Below are positions 35,117 through 43,809 of a stretch of DNA of 64,000 nt, piece by piece; position 1 is the first letter of the stretch; each line of letters starts with the position of its first letter. Source of the stretch: Pseudomonas petrae (GTDB taxonomy: Bacteria > Pseudomonadota > Gammaproteobacteria > Pseudomonadales > Pseudomonadaceae); NCBI RefSeq assembly GCF_021728295.1, contig NZ_JAKJXE010000006.1, positions 1-64,000 of the forward strand, written 5' to 3'. The notes beneath the pieces were generated by a model. That model ran no database searches. It was not told the origin of the DNA and saw only the letters and a program-made list of their open reading frames with translations. The position numbers were made by a program, and so were the translations under genes.

Positions 35117-37201
35117 TCAGCCCTGCTCTATCCGGTTTCGCCCCTCGCGCTTGGCGCGGTAAAGCGCCTGGTCCGCACGCTTGAGCACAGCATCGCTGCG
35201 CTCACCCGGAGCGAACAGCGTGATGCCCATGGACACCGTGACGGTCACCCGCTCGCCCTTGAAGTGAAACGGGCACTGTTCGATGCCTTCGCGCAGACGC
35301 TCCAACAGCCCCAGCCCTTCATCCATCGGCGTGGTTGGCAGCAGGATCACGAACTCTTCCCCGCCAAAACGCGCAATGAAGTCCGAAGCCCGCAACCGCT
35401 TTCTCAACTGACCGGCGATGATCTTCAAGACCTTGTCGCCTGCCAGATGGCCGTAGCCGTCATTGATGCGTTTGAAGTGATCCAGGTCGAGAATGCCGAG
35501 CAGCAGGCTTGAACGCTTCCTCTGCAACTGGTTGATCTCATGCTCCAGCCGTTCGTTCCACGCCGCGCGGTTTGGCAGGCCTGTCAGCGTATCGATCAGC
35601 GCCTTCTGCCGTTGCTCTTCCAGGTGAACCCGGAAACCCAGTGCTTCCTGCTCCATCGTGGCCACGCGACTGGAGAGTGCTTGCAGTCGGGTGGCGACTT
35701 CCTGTTCGCGCTCATCGCGTTGCTTCTGATGATGATCCATGGTGCCAATCAGCCCTTCGAGACGGCTCTCCAGCAAGTGCTTCAGGCTGTCGAGGTCGGC
35801 CGCCTGCTGCACGCTGGTTTGCAGGTCATCGACGTGCTCGCGCAATTGATGGTCAAGTTGCCGCGACGCCGACTGCTGATCGGCATGGTCTTCGCTGGCA
35901 GCCAACAAACCGCTCTGAAACGACTCAAGGCGCTCATTGAGCTGCTTGAGATAGGCCTCGAATTCATGCTGGCCGCTGTCGGTGATGGCGAGCATCAGCA
36001 CGGCGAGATCGTCGAGGATGGGCAGCAGTTCGTACCAGTTCAGCCCATGTTCAAGCCGGGCGCGCATGGCTTCGGCTTGCGGACGATGGTGTTCGGGCAG
36101 CGTCAGTTCATCGAGCAGGCCCAGCAACGTTTCTTCGATGTGGGCGGCGACGGAGCTGTAACTTGGCTCGGGCGAGGAGGGCAGTGCGTAGGGGCTGTCG
36201 TCTTCGGTGGCGGTCTCGTCAGGCGCTTCGTCTTCAGCATCGATTTCGATATCGTCGGCAATAACGCCGGCTTCAACAGTCTCTTGAGGCTCCGGGGAGC
36301 ACTCTTCAGGCACAGGCTCGGCTGCTTCTTCGTGTGGAGCCTCACCGGCGGAGGGCGGTGGGAGGTCAGCGGTGTGGAGCGATGCTTCGGGCTCTTCGTC
36401 AGTCTTGGCAGCCGGCTCGGGCTCGGGGGTGACCGGCTCGACTGCAACTTCCGGGTGGGGCTCCGGGATGGAGCGCTCGGGCTCTTTGGCGACTGGCTGA
36501 GGAACCGTGAGGATAGCGCTGCGCAGCTCAGCCTCAAGTTCAGTGTTTTCTGAGGCAGCTTCCGACACCGCGACCGATGGCTGCGGCCCATCGTCAGACG
36601 CTTGCGGCTTGAATCCAACTGGGTCGGGGGCCGAATGCGGAAACTCGGCCGGCTGCTCCCCCTCACTGACAGCCTCACGATTGCCACCGAACAATCGCTG
36701 CAGAAAACCCGGACGCGACCCTTCATCCGGGTGTTCGATCTGCGACAGCGCCTGCCCTTGAAGTCCGCTCAACTCACTTAGCAGCAGCGGCAGCTCACGG
36801 GCTTGGGTGATGCGATCTTCCAGACTCTTGGCGAATCGCTTGAGCGGCTTGCTGACGTCTTTGGGCAACGGCAACGCCTGCAACTGCGCCACCAACGACG
36901 TCAACGCCGTGCCCATTTGCTCGACGCGCTGCTCGCGACGTTGTTCGGAGTCCAGCACCGCTTTTTCCAGGCGCGGAATCAAGGCGGCCAGGCCTGCGTC
37001 CATATCGTCCTTGCGAACGATCTCGCGCATTTCCTTCATGCACGCATCAACTGCCTTGTCTGCACCTTCTGCCGCCAGGCTGCTGCGCACGAGGCCTCGA
37101 CGCAGCAAGTCGAGCCGCGCGTTCCAGCGCCGCTCCAGTTTGTCTTGCTGCTCGATGCTCTTGAGGTACTTTTCTTTCCAGCGCTGCGCTTCGTCGGTCA
37201 T
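35117..37201 (-). CDS. dgcH: Soluble diguanylate cyclase (GGDEF) with coiled-coil and acidic linker
   Basis: A 694-residue cytoplasmic protein. The N-terminal helical region (about 1-170) is followed by a low-complexity Glu/Pro/Ala-rich acidic linker (about 175-340), a second helical/coiled-coil region (about 350-525) and a C-terminal GGDEF domain with active site GGEEF. The P. aeruginosa gene at the equivalent place is DgcH, a basal cyclic-di-GMP synthase. No RxxD inhibitory-site motif lies directly before GGEEF (ASDFIARFGGEEF), so product inhibition may be weak. The start overlaps the EEP gene stop by four bases; together with dsbA these form an operon. Confidence 0.9.
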   Translation of the reverse strand: MTDEAQRWKEKYLKSIEQQDKLERRWNARLDLLRRGLVRSSLAAEGADKAVDACMKEMREIVRKDDMDAGLAALIPRLEKAVLDSEQRREQRVEQMGTALTSLVAQLQALPLPKDVSKPLKRFAKSLEDRITQARELPLLLSELSGLQGQALSQIEHPDEGSRPGFLQRLFGGNREAVSEGEQPAEFPHSAPDPVGFKPQASDDGPQPSVAVSEAASENTELEAELRSAILTVPQPVAKEPERSIPEPHPEVAVEPVTPEPEPAAKTDEEPEASLHTADLPPPSAGEAPHEEAAEPVPEECSPEPQETVEAGVIADDIEIDAEDEAPDETATEDDSPYALPSSPEPSYSSVAAHIEETLLGLLDELTLPEHHRPQAEAMRARLEHGLNWYELLPILDDLAVLMLAITDSGQHEFEAYLKQLNERLESFQSGLLAASEDHADQQSASRQLDHQLREHVDDLQTSVQQAADLDSLKHLLESRLEGLIGTMDHHQKQRDEREQEVATRLQALSSRVATMEQEALGFRVHLEEQRQKALIDTLTGLPNRAAWNERLEHEINQLQRKRSSLLLGILDLDHFKRINDGYGHLAGDKVLKIIAGQLRKRLRASDFIARFGGEEFVILLPTTPMDEGLGLLERLREGIEQCPFHFKGERVTVTVSMGITLFAPGERSDAVLKRADQALYRAKREGRNRIEQG

Positions 37202-38079
37202 TCCACAGGTCCGCGAGGAGATGTGCTTGTTATCGGCAGCGAGTCACCGATTAATGAGGCCGGCAAGCGAATCTCCACCGCGACGGGCAGATGATCGGAA
37301 ATGGGCTGCGCCAGCACCTGCACTTTTTCAAGGGTCAGGGTCGGGCTCAGCAGGATGTGGTCCAGGCATCGCTGCGGGCGCCAGCTGGGAAAAGTCGCTT
37401 CGATCTGTGGCGCAAGCAGGCCGAGATCGCGCAGCGGCGACGTTTGCAGCAGGTCATTGGCGTGGGTGTTCATGTCGCCCATCAGCACTTGATGGCGATA
37501 GCCGCCAATCAGCTCACGAATGTACGCGAGCTGCCGGGTGCGGGTCCGCGCGCCCAGTGCAAGGTGCATGACCACCACAACCAGCGCATCCGGACCTTCG
37601 CCGAAGCGAACGAGAATGGCGCCACGCCCGGCCGGGCCTGGCAGCGGATGGTCTTCGATGTCCCACGGACGCAAACGGCTGAGCACGCCATTGCTGTGCT
37701 GGGCGAGGCGTCCGAGGTTTCGATTGAGTTGCTGGTGCCAGTATGGAAACGAACCGAGCTGGGCAAGGTGTTCGACCTGGTTGATGTAGCCCGAGCGCAT
37801 GCTGCCGCCATCGGCTTCCTGCAACGCGACCAGATCGTAGTCGCGGAGCAGATCGCCGATCTTCTGCAGGTTCCCGGCTCGACCGTTATGGGGCAGCAGA
37901 TGCTGCCAACCCCGGGTCAGGTAGTGCCGGTAGCGTTCGGTGCTGTTGCCCACCTGGATGTTGAAACTGAGCAAGCGAAGCCGACCGTCGGCCGGCAGGC
38001 CTGTCTCGTGAAGATGATGCTCGTTGACCTTCGGCGTGTGCCGGGCAACGACCCGTTCAGTAGTTCCCCAGCGCGCCAT
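37198..38079 (-). CDS. Endonuclease/exonuclease/phosphatase (EEP) family hydrolase
   Basis: A 293-residue EEP-fold protein of the Mg2+-dependent phosphodiesterase class (DNase I, ExoIII, sphingomyelinase relatives). The active-site elements are visible: LLSFNIQVG (Asn), DLVALQEAD (metal-binding Glu), LMGDMNTHAND (Asp/Asn) and ISDHLPVAVEI (terminal Asp-His). There is no signal peptide, so it is probably cytoplasmic. The true substrate is unknown. It lies between dsbA (9 bases upstream) and the diguanylate cyclase (four-base overlap), a conserved Pseudomonas order. Confidence 0.9.
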   Translation of the reverse strand: MARWGTTERVVARHTPKVNEHHLHETGLPADGRLRLLSFNIQVGNSTERYRHYLTRGWQHLLPHNGRAGNLQKIGDLLRDYDLVALQEADGGSMRSGYINQVEHLAQLGSFPYWHQQLNRNLGRLAQHSNGVLSRLRPWDIEDHPLPGPAGRGAILVRFGEGPDALVVVVMHLALGARTRTRQLAYIRELIGGYRHQVLMGDMNTHANDLLQTSPLRDLGLLAPQIEATFPSWRPQRCLDHILLSPTLTLEKVQVLAQPISDHLPVAVEIRLPASLIGDSLPITSTSPRGPVE

Positions 38080-38088
38080 GGTCAGCCC

Positions 38089-38730
38089 TTACTTGGCGGT
38101 CAGCGTCGCGCGCTCTTTGGCGATCAGCTGATCGGCCACTTGCAGCGCTTGCTCGGGACCACCGGCAGTGCCGAGATCAAAGCGGTACTTGCCGTTGACG
38201 ATCATGGTCGGCACGCCAGTGATTTCGTACTTCTTGGCCAGTTCCTTGTATTGGGCGATCTTGCCCTTCACGGCGAACGAGTTGAAGGTTTCGAGGAACT
38301 TGGTCTTGTCGACGCCCTGAGTGGCGACGAACTCGGCCATGTCGTTCGGGTCGGTCAGACGCTTGCCGCCTTTTTGAATCGCGTCGAAGACGGCGGCGTG
38401 GACTTTCTTCTCCACGCCCATGGTGTCCAGGGTAATGAATAGCTGGCCGTGAGCGTCCCAAGGGCCGCCAAACATGGCGGGGACGCGGATGAAGTGGACG
38501 TCGGCGGGAAGTTTTTCAACCCATGGATTGATGATCGGCTCGAAGGCGTAGCAGTGCGGACAGCCGTACCAGAACATTTCGACGACTTCGATCTTGCCCG
38601 GCTCAGAAACAGGAACAGCGCTTTTCAGCTCGACGTATTGCTTGCCGGCTTCGATGGGCTCTGCTGCTTGAGCGGTCAGACCGAACAGGCTGGTAAAAAT
38701 CAGAGCGGCGCTGAGAATCAGATTACGCAT
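38089..38730 (-). CDS. dsbA: Periplasmic thiol:disulfide interchange protein DsbA
   Basis: A 213-residue oxidoreductase with a signal peptide (residues 1-22, ending AQA), a thioredoxin fold with active site CPHC (Cys57-Cys60) interrupted by a helical domain, and the cis-Pro loop in TGVPTMIVNGKY. It introduces disulfide bonds into secreted proteins. The true start MRNLILSAALIF is preceded by CAGGAGT on the minus strand. It heads the dsbA-EEP-diguanylate cyclase operon. Confidence 0.95.
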   Translation of the reverse strand: MRNLILSAALIFTSLFGLTAQAAEPIEAGKQYVELKSAVPVSEPGKIEVVEMFWYGCPHCYAFEPIINPWVEKLPADVHFIRVPAMFGGPWDAHGQLFITLDTMGVEKKVHAAVFDAIQKGGKRLTDPNDMAEFVATQGVDKTKFLETFNSFAVKGKIAQYKELAKKYEITGVPTMIVNGKYRFDLGTAGGPEQALQVADQLIAKERATLTAK

Positions 38731-38822
38731 GCTTAACTCCTGGGCATGGAAGGTCACTTCGGTGGCCGCAGTGCGACCGGCCGAGGTGATATGAGGTCGC
38801 AAGTGTAACGCCTGCGGCCACA

Positions 38823-38851
38823 AAAAAGGGCAGCCGTTCGCTACCCTTTTT
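38823..38851 (-). terminator. Terminator between cytochrome c4 gene and dsbA
   Basis: AAAAAGGGCAGC and GCTACCCTTTTT pair with a single mismatch around CGTTC-type loop bases. The run of T on the minus strand terminates the cytochrome c4 transcript; the A-run on the other side makes it symmetric. Confidence 0.8.
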
Positions 38852-38921
38852 GGCCCGTCCGGGCAGGTCCGCCGGCATTTTGTTTTACCAACCGTGTCCG
38901 CCAGGATCGCTGTTCTGACGC

Positions 38922-39539
38922 TTAATGCAGCCCTTGAATGTACGCCGCCAGCGCCTCGATATCCTTATTGCTCAGCTTAGCGGCGATGGTGCGCATGACC
39001 AGCGTGTCGCCGTCATTGGTGCGGTCACCTTCGCGAAACGCCGTGAGCTGTTTCTTGGTGTATTCGGCGTGCTGCCCGCTCAGGTGCGGAAAGCCTGCCG
39101 CAGCAAGGCCTGCGCCACTGGGAGAATGGCAGCCAATGCAGGCCGGCATGCCCTGATCGAGCTTGCCGCCGCGAAATAGCGCCTCGCCTTGGGCGACAAG
39201 ATCGGGATCGGCAGCGCCGGCACTGCCTTTCTGGCCGGCGTAGTAAGCGGCGATGTCCGCCAGGTCCTGATCGGTGAGCGGGTTGAGCAGACCGGTCATT
39301 TCCAGCACGACACGTTTGCCGTCTTTGATGTCGTGCATTTGCTTGAGCAGATAGCGCTCGCCCTGACCGGCGAGTTTCGGGAAGCTGGGCACCATGCTGT
39401 TGCCGTCGGGTCCATGACAGGCGCCGCAGACAGCCGTTTTTGCTTGTCCGGCGACCGGATCGCCCACTGGCGACTCGGCGGCCTGCACGAAGGCATTCAG
39501 GCTCACGGTCAACAGCAGACTCGGCAGAAATAGGTTCAT
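38922..39539 (-). CDS. Diheme cytochrome c4
   Basis: A 205-residue periplasmic diheme cytochrome with a signal peptide (residues 1-20) and two class I cytochrome c domains in tandem: CGACH near residue 35 and CIGCH near residue 135, with possible axial Met in GNSMVPSFPKL and in the C-terminal half. Cytochrome c4 carries electrons from the bc1 complex to terminal oxidases, notably cbb3. It is a single transcription unit ending at the terminator upstream of dsbA and diverges from engB. Confidence 0.94.
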   Translation of the reverse strand: MNLFLPSLLLTVSLNAFVQAAESPVGDPVAGQAKTAVCGACHGPDGNSMVPSFPKLAGQGERYLLKQMHDIKDGKRVVLEMTGLLNPLTDQDLADIAAYYAGQKGSAGAADPDLVAQGEALFRGGKLDQGMPACIGCHSPSGAGLAAAGFPHLSGQHAEYTKKQLTAFREGDRTNDGDTLVMRTIAAKLSNKDIEALAAYIQGLH

Positions 39540-39771
39540 GGGCTAATCCGATGCGGCTGAAAGTGCCGTCTTCAGGACTGACTGTCTTGAGGGGAAGCGG
39601 CCTGTTTTTGTAAGGCTGAGGCTACGCGCCATGCGGGTTTCGCTTCGGCAATACCCTTGCCGGGGTCGGACAAGGCACACATGAAATCTGCGGCATTATA
39701 TACTCGCGCCCATTGAACGGAAAACGACACCCCGTTGCCGCGCACGCCGCAACGCCCTCACCGGATATCCC

Positions 39772-40407
39772 ATGCAACTCAAGAACCCTATTCTCGGCCT
39801 GTGCCAACAAGCCAAGTTCATGCTCAGCGCTGCCAAAGTCGACCAATGCCCGGATGACGAAGGCTTTGAAGTCGCGTTCGCCGGCCGCTCCAACGCCGGC
39901 AAATCCAGCGCGCTGAACACCCTGACCCACGCCAGCCTTGCGCGTACCTCGAAAACCCCGGGCCGTACCCAGCTGCTGAACTTCTTCAGCCTGGATGACG
40001 ACCGGCGGCTGGTCGACTTGCCAGGCTACGGTTACGCGAAGGTGCCGATTCCGCTCAAGCTGCACTGGCAGCGTCACCTCGAAGCCTATCTGGGCGGCCG
40101 TGAAAGTCTGAAGGGGTTGATCCTGATGATGGACATCCGCCACCCGATGACTGACTTCGACCTGCTGATGCTCGACTGGGCCATCGCCAGCGGCATGCCG
40201 ATGCACATCCTGCTGACCAAAGCCGACAAGCTGACCTTCGGCGCGGCGAAAAACACGCTGCTCAAGGTTCAGTCGGACATTCATCGTGGTTGGGGTGACG
40301 CAATCACTATCCAGCTGTTCTCGGCACCCAAGCGCATGGGCCTGGAAGAGGCTTACACCGTCCTGGCCGACTGGATGGAACTGGAAGACAAGGCACCGGC
40401 GGCCTGA
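39772..40407 (+). CDS. engB: Ribosome biogenesis GTPase EngB (YihA/YsxC)
   Basis: A 211-residue TRAFAC GTPase with all G motifs: G1 GRSNAGKSS (about residue 37), G2 Thr in TPGRTQ, G3 [10 protein letters not shown]4 TKADK and G5 in LFSAPK. It is essential in many bacteria for 50S subunit assembly. The start follows a short leader. The gene converges on ersA and polA on the opposite strand, the same engB-sRNA-polA order known in other pseudomonads (compare yihA-spf-polA in E. coli). Confidence 0.96.
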   Translation: MQLKNPILGLCQQAKFMLSAAKVDQCPDDEGFEVAFAGRSNAGKSSALNTLTHASLARTSKTPGRTQLLNFFSLDDDRRLVDLPGYGYAKVPIPLKLHWQRHLEAYLGGRESLKGLILMMDIRHPMTDFDLLMLDWAIASGMPMHILLTKADKLTFGAAKNTLLKVQSDIHRGWGDAITIQLFSAPKRMGLEEAYTVLADWMELEDKAPAA

Positions 40408-40416
40408 ATCGCAGGC

Positions 40417-40459
40417 AAAAAAAACCCCGGACTTCATGTGGGGAGGGGAAGTTCGGGGT
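40417..40459 (-). terminator. Rho-independent terminator of ersA
   Basis: On the minus strand ACCCCGAACTT pairs with AAGTCCGGGGT (one mismatch) across a loop containing CCCCTCCCC, followed by eight T residues. Confidence 0.88.
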
Positions 40460-40544
40460 CCAAGTCCAGACCTCTCGGGAGGGGTCCGGATATCTGCCAA
40501 CACTTAACACAACATAGGAGCATGAACGGCTACGTCAGCCATTC
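40417..40544 (-). ncRNA. ersA: Small RNA ErsA (envelope-stress sRNA)
   Basis: The gap between engB and polA encodes, on the minus strand, an about 128-base RNA. It starts roughly seven bases after the TCTGA of an AlgU promoter and ends in a hairpin followed by eight T residues (A-run at 40417-40424). The RNA holds a 5' hairpin (GAATGGCT...AGCCGTTC), a second stem around TCCGGACC/GGTCTGGA and C-rich single-stranded CCCCTCCCC. ErsA is known in P. aeruginosa and P. syringae as a sigma-22-dependent, Hfq-linked sRNA between engB and polA that regulates algC, oprD and biofilm functions. Exact ends are estimates. Confidence 0.85.
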
Positions 40545-40550
40545 GCAAAA

Positions 40551-40578
40551 TCAGACCGGGGTTTGTCCGCCGAAGTTC
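40551..40578 (-). promoter_or_regulatory. AlgU (sigma-22/RpoE-type) promoter of ersA
   Basis: On the minus strand GAACTT (40578-40573) and TCTGA (40555-40551) are separated by 17 bases, matching the AlgU consensus GAACTT-N16/17-TCTGA in both elements. It points into the ersA sRNA and makes the sRNA part of the envelope-stress regulon. Confidence 0.88.
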
Positions 40579-40608
40579 AAAACCGGCAGAAATTTAATGG
40601 ATGGCGCG

Positions 40609-40634
40609 GTTCCGATTCCGCGCAGAATCGGAAC
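40609..40634 (-). terminator. Hairpin after polA
   Basis: GTTCCGATTC and GAATCGGAAC form a perfect 10-bp stem with a six-base loop, just 12 bases beyond the polA stop. Only a weak T-rich tract (ATTAAATTTCT) follows on the minus strand, so termination may be partial, with some readthrough into ersA. Confidence 0.55.
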
Positions 40635-40646
40635 GACAAGGCCGTA

Positions 40647-43412
40647 TTAATGCGCCTCGTCCCAGTTGTTCCCCACACCCACTTCGACCAACAGCGGAAC
40701 ATCCAGCTCGGCCGCGCCGCTCATGTGCACGCGGATGTCCTTGCTGATCTGCTCGACCAGATCCTCACGCACTTCCAGCACCAGCTCATCGTGAACCTGC
40801 AGGATGACGCGAGCATCCAGACCTGACGCTTCCAGCCAGCCATTCACCGCCACCATCGCCCGCTTGATGATGTCAGCCGCCGTCCCTTGCATCGGTGCGT
40901 TGATCGCCATGCGCTCGGCACCTTTGCGCAACGCCTGATTCTTCGCGTTGATGTCCGGCAGGTACAGGCGACGACCGAAGATGGTTTCGACGTACCCTTG
41001 TTCCGCCGCTTGGGCACGGGTGCGTTCCATGTAATCCAGCACGCCCGGATAACGCGCGAAATAGCGGTCCACATACGCCTGGGATTGCTTGCGATCGACC
41101 CCAATCTGCTTGGCCAGCCCGAACGCGCTCATGCCGTAGATCAGACCGAAGTTGATCGCTTTGGCGCTGCGGCGCATGTCGTTGGTCACGTCCGGCAGTT
41201 CGACACCAAACACCTCGCCCGCCGTCGCCCGATGCACGTCCAGGTCGTTGCGGAAGGCGTGCAGCAAGCCTTCGTCCTTGGCCAGATGCGCCATGATCCG
41301 CAGTTCGATCTGCGAGTAGTCCGCCGCCAGCAGCTTGTAGCCTTGGGGGGCGACAAACGCCTGACGGATGCGACGACCCTCGGCGGTCCGGATGGGGATG
41401 TTCTGCAGGTTCGGGTCGCTGGAAGACAGACGCCCGGTCACTGCCACCGCCTGATGGTAGGAGGTGTGAATCCGCCCGGTGCGCGGGTTGATCTGCTCCG
41501 GCAGGCGATCGGTATACGTGCTCTTCAGTTTGCTCATCGAGCGGTATTGCATCAGCACCTTCGGCAGCGGATATTCCTGCTCGGCCAGTTCCGCGAGCAC
41601 CGCCTCAGCCGTGGAAGGCTGGCCGGTGGCGGTCTTGCTGATGATCGGCATGCCGAGCTTTTCGTAGAGAATCACCCCGAGCTGCTTGGGCGAGCCGAGA
41701 TTGAATTCTTCACCGGCGATGGCAAACGCTTCGCGCTCAAGCTCGGTCATTTTGTTGCCCAGCTCGACACTCTGATTGCCCAGCAGATTGGCATCGACCA
41801 GCGCGCCTTGACGCTCGATGCGCGCCAACACGGGCATAAGTGGCATTTCGATGTCGTTCAGCACAGGCGCCAGACTCGGCGTTTTGGCCAGTTTATCCTG
41901 CAGCACTTCGTGCAGGCGCAGCGTCAGGTCGACCTCTTCAGCCGCATACGTTCCGGCCTGTTCCAGCGCGATCTGGTCGAAACTCAGCTGTTTTGCGCCC
42001 TTGCCCGCGATGTCCTGGAAATTCACCGGCGTGTGATCCAGGTACTTGGCGACAAGGCTGTCACGGTCGTGACGCGTCGCGGTGGAGTCGAGCACGTAGG
42101 ATTCGAGCATTGTGTCGAACTTGACGCCCTGAACGTTGATGCCTTGGCTCTGGTCGCCGTCAATGGCGCAGTTGGCCAGCAGGTTGATCGCAAACTTGGC
42201 GTGCTGGCCGACCTTGATTTTGCTCGCATCCTCCAGCATGGGCTTGACTGCTTTCAGCACCGCGTCGCGATCGAGTTGCTGCTGCACACCCATATAAGAA
42301 TGGGTGAGCGGGATGTAACAGGCTTCGTGGGTCTTGATCGCGAACGACAGGCCAACGATCTGCGCGCGCTGGGCGTCGGTGCCGTTGCTCTGCACCACGA
42401 AGGCGAACAACTGAGCGTTCTTCAGCTTCTTCAACCAATCATCGAATTGGGTCTGCTCAAGAATGAGTTCGTACTTGGCCTCGACGATCGGCGCCGGCTC
42501 GGCAGCGGGGACGACTTCCGCGCCTTCCTGGCGGGCATCACGCTGCAGGTCGGTAATCCAGCTCTTGAATTCCAGTTCGGTGTACAGCGCCATCAGCGCC
42601 TCACGATCAGGCTCGCCGCAGTGCAGGGCGTCGAGCTCGATGTCTAGCGGCACGTCGATCTTGATGGTCGCCAGCTCGTAGGACAGGAAGGCCATTTCCT
42701 TGTGTTCTTCGAGCTTGGCCGGCAGGGATTTAGCGCCCCGAAGCGGAAGCGCTGCCACTTTGTCGAGGTTCGCGTAAAGCTCTTTCAGGCCACCGTTGAT
42801 GCCCACCAGCAGGCCTGCTGCGGTTTTCTCACCGACGCCGGGAACGCCGGGGATGTTGTCGACTTTGTCGCCCATCAGCGCCAGGTAATCGATAATGTGT
42901 TCCGGGCCGACACCGAACTTCTCTTTCACGCCGGCGACGTCCAGCACGCTGCCAGTCATGGTGTTGACCAGCGTGATGTGGCCGTCGACCAGCTGCGCCA
43001 TGTCCTTGTCACCGGTGGAGATGACCACCGGACGATCGGCGGCAGCGCTGCTGCGCGCCAGGGTGCCGATTACGTCGTCGGCCTCCACGCCTTCAACGCA
43101 CAACAGCGGGTAGCCCAGGCCTCGCACGCAGTTGTGCAGGAAGTCGATCTGCACGCGCATGTCGTCCGGCATGCTTGGGCGGTTGGCTTTGTATTCGCCG
43201 TACAGCGCGTCGCGGAACGTTCCGCCCTTGGCATCGAAAACCACGGCAAACGGGCTTTCGGGATATTGCCTGCGCAGGCTTTTGAGCATATTCAGCACGC
43301 CCTTGACCGCACCGGTGGGCAGGCCTTTGGAGGTCATGAGCGGCGGCAGCGCATGGAACGCGCGGTAAAGATAAGAAGAACCGTCCACCAGGACGAGGGG
43401 CGCAAGACTCAT
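40647..43412 (-). CDS. polA: DNA polymerase I with apparently inactivated 3'-5' exonuclease domain
   Basis: A 921-residue family A polymerase for Okazaki fragment maturation and repair. The N-terminal 5' nuclease (about 1-290: LVLVDGSSYLYRAFHA, STGDKDMAQLV) and the C-terminal polymerase (motif A ADYSQIELRIMAHL, O-helix RRSAKAINFGLIYGMSA, motif C VHDEL) are intact. The central proofreading domain is not: Exo I DTE of E. coli (355-357) is VVQ (339-341), Exo II Asp424 is Ala (KFAINLL, 408), and Exo III Asp501 is Glu (YAAEE, 493). Such a domain cannot hold the two catalytic metals, so proofreading is probably lost. MSLAPLVLVDG was chosen as start over four upstream codons. Confidence 0.97.
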   Translation of the reverse strand: MSLAPLVLVDGSSYLYRAFHALPPLMTSKGLPTGAVKGVLNMLKSLRRQYPESPFAVVFDAKGGTFRDALYGEYKANRPSMPDDMRVQIDFLHNCVRGLGYPLLCVEGVEADDVIGTLARSSAAADRPVVISTGDKDMAQLVDGHITLVNTMTGSVLDVAGVKEKFGVGPEHIIDYLALMGDKVDNIPGVPGVGEKTAAGLLVGINGGLKELYANLDKVAALPLRGAKSLPAKLEEHKEMAFLSYELATIKIDVPLDIELDALHCGEPDREALMALYTELEFKSWITDLQRDARQEGAEVVPAAEPAPIVEAKYELILEQTQFDDWLKKLKNAQLFAFVVQSNGTDAQRAQIVGLSFAIKTHEACYIPLTHSYMGVQQQLDRDAVLKAVKPMLEDASKIKVGQHAKFAINLLANCAIDGDQSQGINVQGVKFDTMLESYVLDSTATRHDRDSLVAKYLDHTPVNFQDIAGKGAKQLSFDQIALEQAGTYAAEEVDLTLRLHEVLQDKLAKTPSLAPVLNDIEMPLMPVLARIERQGALVDANLLGNQSVELGNKMTELEREAFAIAGEEFNLGSPKQLGVILYEKLGMPIISKTATGQPSTAEAVLAELAEQEYPLPKVLMQYRSMSKLKSTYTDRLPEQINPRTGRIHTSYHQAVAVTGRLSSSDPNLQNIPIRTAEGRRIRQAFVAPQGYKLLAADYSQIELRIMAHLAKDEGLLHAFRNDLDVHRATAGEVFGVELPDVTNDMRRSAKAINFGLIYGMSAFGLAKQIGVDRKQSQAYVDRYFARYPGVLDYMERTRAQAAEQGYVETIFGRRLYLPDINAKNQALRKGAERMAINAPMQGTAADIIKRAMVAVNGWLEASGLDARVILQVHDELVLEVREDLVEQISKDIRVHMSGAAELDVPLLVEVGVGNNWDEAH

Positions 43413-43486
43413 GTGCAAGATCAACCTTTTCGGCGGGGTCGGCGCTAGAATGCGCGGACCGTTGACGACAAAGGCACAAGGTTATC

Positions 43487-43777
43487 ATGCGCGCGCTGAA
43501 TCGCCTGTTACTGCTCGGCGGGTTGCTTGCCTGTCCGTGGCTGGCGGTCGCGGCGGACGATGAAGCGCCCTCGGCAGAGCCTGATGTGACGATTCGTCAG
43601 GACAGTGATGGCTTCATCAAGGAGTATCGTGCGAACGGATTCGTGTACGCGGTGAAGATCACGCCCAAACACGGCAAGCCCTACTATCTGGTGCGCGCCG
43701 ACGGCACAAGCGGTCAATTCATACGTTCGGATCAACCGGACATGCTGATACCCCAATGGGTACTATTCAGCTGGTAA
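43487..43777 (+). CDS. DUF2782 domain-containing small exported protein
   Basis: A 96-residue protein with a signal peptide (residues 1-22, ending AVAAD) and a DUF2782 domain (VTIRQDSDGFIKEYRANGFVY ... KITPKHGKPYYLV). The family is small, periplasmic and of unknown function; it is regularly found just upstream of thrB in Pseudomonas. It is divergent from polA (74 bases between starts) and 32 bases upstream of thrB, with which it probably forms an operon. Confidence 0.9.
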   Translation: MRALNRLLLLGGLLACPWLAVAADDEAPSAEPDVTIRQDSDGFIKEYRANGFVYAVKITPKHGKPYYLVRADGTSGQFIRSDQPDMLIPQWVLFSW

Positions 43778-43809
43778 CGCCCTACATTCACTCTCGTTGG
43801 CAGTCTTCT

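Noticed and set aside
35540..36553. Plus-strand open frame opposite the diguanylate cyclase
   Set aside because: No ribosome-binding site or family; the minus-strand GGDEF protein explains the region.
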